From assembly GCF_022602565.1 (NCBI RefSeq), contig NZ_JALBCV010000021.1:1-48328 (forward strand): a stretch of 48,328 nucleotides of DNA, read 5' to 3'. Every line of letters starts with the position of its first letter. Positions within the stretch are counted from its first letter, which is position 1. The notes below the pieces were generated by a model, which was given only the letters and a program-made list of their open reading frames with translations, did no database searches and was not told the origin of the DNA. The position numbers were made by a program, and so were the translations under genes. Shown here in pieces: positions 44,743 through 48,328 of the stretch. The stretch is from Rosenbergiella metrosideri (GTDB lineage Bacteria; Pseudomonadota; Gammaproteobacteria; Enterobacterales; Enterobacteriaceae).

Positions 44743-45479
44743 GTCAATCACTGATTATTCCTCACTGGCACGCGCCATCAAAGGTGCGTGCTGTATCAAC
44801 GACCCGTTTAGGGGGCGTTAGCCAAGCGCCTTGGCACGCGCTTAACCTTGGGAGCCATGTTGGGGATAATCGCAACGACGTTATTCGTAATCGTGAGTTA
44901 TTAACTGAGATTGCTCAGTTACCCAGTGCACCACTTTGGCTAAATCAAGTTCATAGCCCTCATGTTATTGAGGCAGTTGTGACTGACGGTATCCCAGAGG
45001 CTGACGCCAGCTTCACACGTGAAGCGGGGATTGTCTGTGTCATCATGACGGCTGATTGCCTACCAGTGTTATTCAGTCATCGCGATGGCAGCCAAGTTGC
45101 CGCCGCACATGCCGGTTGGCGTGGATTGTGTAACGGTGTACTGGAAAATACGCTTGATACCTTCGATTGCCCACCGGAAGAAATTATCGCATGGATAGGC
45201 CCTGCCATCGGCCCTCAGGCTTTTGAAGTGGGGGCGGAAGTCAGAGAAGCCTTTATCCGTATTCATCAGGATGCTGAGCAGTGCTTCATGCCTCATGGCG
45301 AAAAATATTTAGCCAATTTACCTAAACTCGCAGAATTGCGTTTGCAGAGTGCGGGGGTCGTGGGCGAAGCGATTTATCAATCTCAGCGTTGCACTTTTTC
45401 AGAGCCTGAACATTTCTTCTCTTATCGCCGGGAGGGGCAAACAGGCCGTATGGCTTCCCTTATTTGGATTGCGGAATAA
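44739..45479 (+). CDS. pgeF: peptidoglycan editing factor / purine nucleoside phosphorylase-like PgeF (YfiH)
   Basis: Cytoplasmic multicopper-oxidase-fold protein. It prevents wrong amino acids at position 2 of muropeptides in E. coli; relatives (LACC1) act on purine nucleosides. It has 246 residues. Metal-site blocks are NQVHSPHV, MTADCLPVLF and AAAHAGWRGLCNGVLENT. The start at 44739 overlaps the rluD stop; an in-frame TTG at 44733 is less likely. Confidence 0.93.
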   Translation: MSQSLIIPHWHAPSKVRAVSTTRLGGVSQAPWHALNLGSHVGDNRNDVIRNRELLTEIAQLPSAPLWLNQVHSPHVIEAVVTDGIPEADASFTREAGIVCVIMTADCLPVLFSHRDGSQVAAAHAGWRGLCNGVLENTLDTFDCPPEEIIAWIGPAIGPQAFEVGAEVREAFIRIHQDAEQCFMPHGEKYLANLPKLAELRLQSAGVVGEAIYQSQRCTFSEPEHFFSYRREGQTGRMASLIWIAE

Positions 45480-45492
45480 TCTGTAAACCTTC

Positions 45493-45523
45493 AATTGCTA
45501 AGCGTAAAATTTCAGCAATTTTT
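45493..45523 (+). terminator. probable pgeF terminator
   Basis: Inverted repeat AATTGCT / AGCAATT with a 14-base loop, followed by TTTA. Weak, but it lies between pgeF and the clpB promoter. Confidence 0.5.
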
Positions 45524-45535
45524 AGGTTTCTGTCT

Positions 45536-45563
45536 CTTGAATTTTTCATAATCACCTCCATCT
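45536..45563 (+). promoter_or_regulatory. sigma-32 heat-shock promoter of clpB
   Basis: -35 CTTGAA (45536-45541), spacer 14, -10 CTCCATCT (45556-45563), one base off CCCCATNT. The clpB ATG is about 37 bases beyond. Confidence 0.87.
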
Positions 45564-45599
45564 TATAGTTAATAGCATGTTGACCTTTGTGGAGGAATT

Positions 45600-48173
45600 A
45601 TGCGTCTGGATCGTCTTACTAATAAATTTCAACAAGCCCTAGCTGATGCCCAATCATTGGCACTAGGCAGTGATAATCAATTCATCGAACCTATCCATCT
45701 TTTTTCTGCATTATTAACGCAGGAAGGTGGATCAATTCGCCCGTTACTTGTCTCCTGTGGGGTAGAGGTTTCTCAGCTTCAAGCTCAGTTATCTCAGGCG
45801 TTGTCGCGTCTTGCGAAAGTAGAAGGAAGCGATGGTGATGTTCAACCTTCAGCAGAACTTATTCGCGTATTGAATCTTTGCGATAAGTTGGCACAAAAAC
45901 GCGGCGACAGTTATATCTCATCGGAGCTTTTTCTTCTGGCTGCATTCGACTCCCGAGGGGGCGTCAGTGATTTATTAAAATCAGCAGGTTTAACCAGTGA
46001 GAAGCTTACTAACGCTATCGACCAACTGCGGGGAGGAGAGGGTGTGAATGACCAAGGGGCAGAAGACCAACGCCAAGCACTTAAAAAATATACCATTGAT
46101 CTGACTGAACGTGCTGAGTCAGGCAAACTCGACCCCGTTATTGGTCGTGATGAAGAGATTAGACGCACTATCCAAGTGCTTCAACGCCGTACCAAAAATA
46201 ATCCAGTATTAATCGGTGAGCCGGGAGTGGGTAAAACCGCGATCGTTGAAGGCTTAGCGCAACGTATCATTAATGGTGAAGTCCCAGAAGGCCTTAAGGG
46301 TCGCCGTGTCTTAGCTTTAGATATGGGAGCGCTGGTGGCTGGTGCCAAGTTTCGAGGCGAATTTGAAGAACGTTTAAAAGCGGTTCTGAATGATTTGTCG
46401 AAACAGGATGGTAATGTCATTCTCTTTATCGATGAAATTCACACCATGGTTGGAGCAGGTAAAGCCGATGGCGCGATGGATGCCGGAAATATGCTTAAGC
46501 CTGCCTTAGCACGTGGTGAGTTGCACTGCGTGGGCGCAACAACCTTAGATGAATACCGTCAATATATAGAAAAGGATGCAGCGCTTGAGCGTCGTTTCCA
46601 AAAAGTGTTGGTGGCTGAACCTAGCGTAGAAGATACCATAGCGATTCTGCGTGGGCTGAAAGAACGTTACGAGTTGCATCACCATGTACAAATTACTGAC
46701 CCAGCAATTGTTGCTGCCGCACAGCTGTCGCACCGTTATATCGCGGATCGGCAGTTACCGGATAAAGCCATCGATCTGATTGATGAAGCGGCGTCGAGTA
46801 TTCGTATGCAGATCGACTCCAAGCCGGAACCGTTGGACCGTCTTGAACGTAGGATTATTCAACTTAAGTTAGAGCAACAAGCTCTTAAGAAAGAGACGGA
46901 CGATGCCAGCGTCAAACGACTGGCAATGCTTGAAACGGAGCTGGAGCAGAAAGAGCAAAGCTACTCGGAGCTTGAAGAAGAGTGGAAAGCTGAAAAAGCC
47001 TCCCTTACTGGTACGCAACATATTAAATCTGAGTTAGAGCAGGCACGTATAAGCATGGAGCAAGCGCGACGCAATGGCGATCTAGGCCAAATGTCTGAGC
47101 TGCAATACGGAAAAATCCCTGAGTTAGAGAAACTACTGGCCCAAGCCACACAGTCTGAAACGCAACAAATGAAGATGTTACGTAACAGAGTTACCGATGT
47201 TGAGATTGCAGATGTATTAGCACGCTGGACCGGGATCCCTGTAGCACGCATGATGGAAGGCGAGAGGGATAAACTGCTACGGATGGAAGAGACACTCCAT
47301 GACCGTGTTATTGGACAAGATGAAGCGGTCGATGCAGTGGCGAATGCTATACGCCGTAGTCGAGCGGGGCTTGCTGATCCAAACCGCCCAGTAGGTTCTT
47401 TCTTATTCTTAGGACCAACAGGGGTCGGTAAAACAGAACTCTGTAAATCACTTGCTGATTTTCTCTTCGACAGTGATGAGGCAATGGTGCGTATCGACAT
47501 GTCTGAATTTATGGAGAAACATTCGGTGTCTAGGTTAGTGGGTGCTCCTCCAGGATATGTTGGTTACGAAGAGGGTGGCTATCTAACTGAAGCGGTGCGC
47601 AGACGCCCTTACTCGGTCATCTTATTAGATGAAGTTGAGAAGGCACATCCTGATGTCTTTAATATCTTGCTGCAAGTCTTAGACGACGGGCGTTTAACGG
47701 ATGGGCAGGGCCGGACAGTCGATTTCCGTAATACGGTTATTATTATGACCTCTAACTTGGGCTCGGATTTAATCCAAGACAAGTTTGGCGAGCTGGATTA
47801 CAGTCAAATGAAAGGGGTGGTAATGGACGTAGTCGGGCATCACTTCCGTCCAGAGTTCATCAACCGTATAGATGAAGTCGTTGTGTTCCATCCACTGAGC
47901 CATGAGCATATTGCGAAAATTGCTGAAATTCAGTTACAACGTCTTTATAAGCGATTAGAAGAGCGAGGTTATTCGGTTGAGATTTCTAACGAGGCATTAC
48001 AGCTGTTAGGTGAGGTTGGTTTCGATCCTATCTATGGTGCGCGTCCATTGAAGCGTGCAATACAGCAAGAGATTGAAAATCCGCTAGCCCAACAGATCCT
48101 TTCTGGCAAACTTTTACCGGGTGCGACCATTAAATTAGGTGTCGTAGACGGAGTGATTACCGCCCAACAATAG
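45600..48173 (+). CDS. clpB: disaggregase chaperone ClpB
   Basis: Hexameric AAA+ machine that, with DnaK, pulls proteins out of aggregates after heat shock. It has 857 residues as in E. coli. Order: N-terminal Clp repeat domain (1-145), first AAA+ module with Walker A GEPGVGKT at about 206-213, coiled-coil middle domain (about 410-530, rich in Glu, Lys and Gln) and second AAA+ module with GPTGVGKT near 605. GGAGG lies five bases before the ATG. In E. coli an internal start yields ClpB-95; I have not marked one here. An rrn operon follows. Confidence 0.98.
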   Translation: MRLDRLTNKFQQALADAQSLALGSDNQFIEPIHLFSALLTQEGGSIRPLLVSCGVEVSQLQAQLSQALSRLAKVEGSDGDVQPSAELIRVLNLCDKLAQKRGDSYISSELFLLAAFDSRGGVSDLLKSAGLTSEKLTNAIDQLRGGEGVNDQGAEDQRQALKKYTIDLTERAESGKLDPVIGRDEEIRRTIQVLQRRTKNNPVLIGEPGVGKTAIVEGLAQRIINGEVPEGLKGRRVLALDMGALVAGAKFRGEFEERLKAVLNDLSKQDGNVILFIDEIHTMVGAGKADGAMDAGNMLKPALARGELHCVGATTLDEYRQYIEKDAALERRFQKVLVAEPSVEDTIAILRGLKERYELHHHVQITDPAIVAAAQLSHRYIADRQLPDKAIDLIDEAASSIRMQIDSKPEPLDRLERRIIQLKLEQQALKKETDDASVKRLAMLETELEQKEQSYSELEEEWKAEKASLTGTQHIKSELEQARISMEQARRNGDLGQMSELQYGKIPELEKLLAQATQSETQQMKMLRNRVTDVEIADVLARWTGIPVARMMEGERDKLLRMEETLHDRVIGQDEAVDAVANAIRRSRAGLADPNRPVGSFLFLGPTGVGKTELCKSLADFLFDSDEAMVRIDMSEFMEKHSVSRLVGAPPGYVGYEEGGYLTEAVRRRPYSVILLDEVEKAHPDVFNILLQVLDDGRLTDGQGRTVDFRNTVIIMTSNLGSDLIQDKFGELDYSQMKGVVMDVVGHHFRPEFINRIDEVVVFHPLSHEHIAKIAEIQLQRLYKRLEERGYSVEISNEALQLLGEVGFDPIYGARPLKRAIQQEIENPLAQQILSGKLLPGATIKLGVVDGVITAQQ

Positions 48174-48191
48174 TTAATGTTGTCGACTAAC

Positions 48192-48220
48192 AGCCTAGAA
48201 ACGCGAGTTTCTAGGCTTTT
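48192..48220 (+). terminator. clpB terminator
   Basis: Perfect 11-bp stem AGCCTAGAAAC / GTTTCTAGGCT with loop GCGA and a T run, 19 bases after the clpB stop. Confidence 0.96.
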
Positions 48221-48263
48221 TTGTTCTGTTTTTATACGGAGTGATTCATTAATCACCAGTCAG

Positions 48264-48328
48264 TAAAAAAGTTTAAATAATCCCTTGCGCTCTGAGCGGA
48301 ACTCCCTATAATGCGCATCCACTGACAC
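48264..48328 (+). promoter_or_regulatory. rRNA operon P1 promoter with UP element
   Basis: -35 TTGCGC (48285-48290), spacer 16, -10 TATAAT (48307-48312), then the GC-rich discriminator GCGCAT and CCACTGACAC. ACTCCCTATAATGCGC is the classic enterobacterial rrn P1 core. The A/T tract AAAAAAGTTTAAATAAT upstream fits an UP element. The window ends about ten bases after the start site; a 16S rRNA gene should follow outside it. Confidence 0.93.

Noticed and set aside
1-48328. Window taken as a plasmid or phage because both ends differ from the E. coli order
   Set aside because: It carries many core genes (bamD, clpB, pssA, gmhA, proBA) and no replication, partition, transfer, integrase or phage genes. 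It is chromosomal in content.

Overview
The window is chromosomal DNA of a gamma-proteobacterium of the order Enterobacterales. Most genes are close orthologues of Escherichia coli genes, often with the same length and the same local order. Several features (hpx purine-catabolism genes, ybdL beside yafV, moderate GC) fit a plant- or insect-associated Erwiniaceae-like lineage, but the genus cannot be fixed from the sequence. Comparisons with E. coli and Klebsiella proteins are from memory, not from a search.

The window starts in the last 32 bases of a 5S rRNA gene and stops inside an rrn P1 promoter. It therefore lies between two copies of the rRNA operon, or closes on one. Region by region: (1) 1-7409: 5S end, kgtP, the tapT-patZ-pssA operon and yfiF. 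(2) 7407-15378: the emrRAB efflux operon, the proVWX glycine-betaine importer, and ygaM/ygaC. (3) 15416-25100: speG, then a purine-breakdown cluster of ten genes (allantoinase puuE, hpxWXYZ, regulator hpxU, hpxJKQT). (4) 25080-34396: yafV-ybdL, gmhA, yafJ, dpaA, dinB, a secreted esterase, pepD, gpt and crl. (5) 34514-41616: proBA, a His-rich RcnB-like protein, aroF-tyrA, and pheA with its leader peptide and attenuator, then raiA. (6) 41701-42850: a 1.2 kb stretch of decayed DNA holding a leuA fragment and an AraC-family regulator with in-frame stop codons. (7) 42855-48328: bamD, rluD-pgeF, clpB and the rrn P1 promoter.

The most informative region is the hpx cluster. The genes encode HIU to allantoin (HpxT, HpxQ), allantoin to allantoate (PuuE), allantoate to ureidoglycine (HpxK), transamination to oxalurate (HpxJ), and an operon (HpxW, X, Y, Z) that could take oxalurate to oxalate. 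Upstream of three transcription units (puuE, hpxW, hpxJ) I see sigma-54 (-24/-12) promoters, two of them perfect matches to the consensus. Upstream of hpxJ are also two tandem NtrC-type sites. I infer that the cluster is switched on by nitrogen limitation. HpxX, HpxY and HpxZ resemble AtzG, AtzE and AtzH of cyanuric-acid catabolism, which suggests a hydrolytic route from oxalurate that has not, to my knowledge, been assigned.

Other classical control elements can be read directly: a LexA box at dinB, TyrR boxes at aroF, the pheL attenuator, a near-ideal CRP site at raiA, a sigma-32 promoter at clpB and the rrn P1 core promoter. Oddities include a PatZ that lacks about 69 residues of its ATP-grasp domain, three tail-to-tail gene overlaps, and a gene order that joins both flanks of a single ancestral rrn locus through about 48 kb assembled from several distant E. 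coli map positions.
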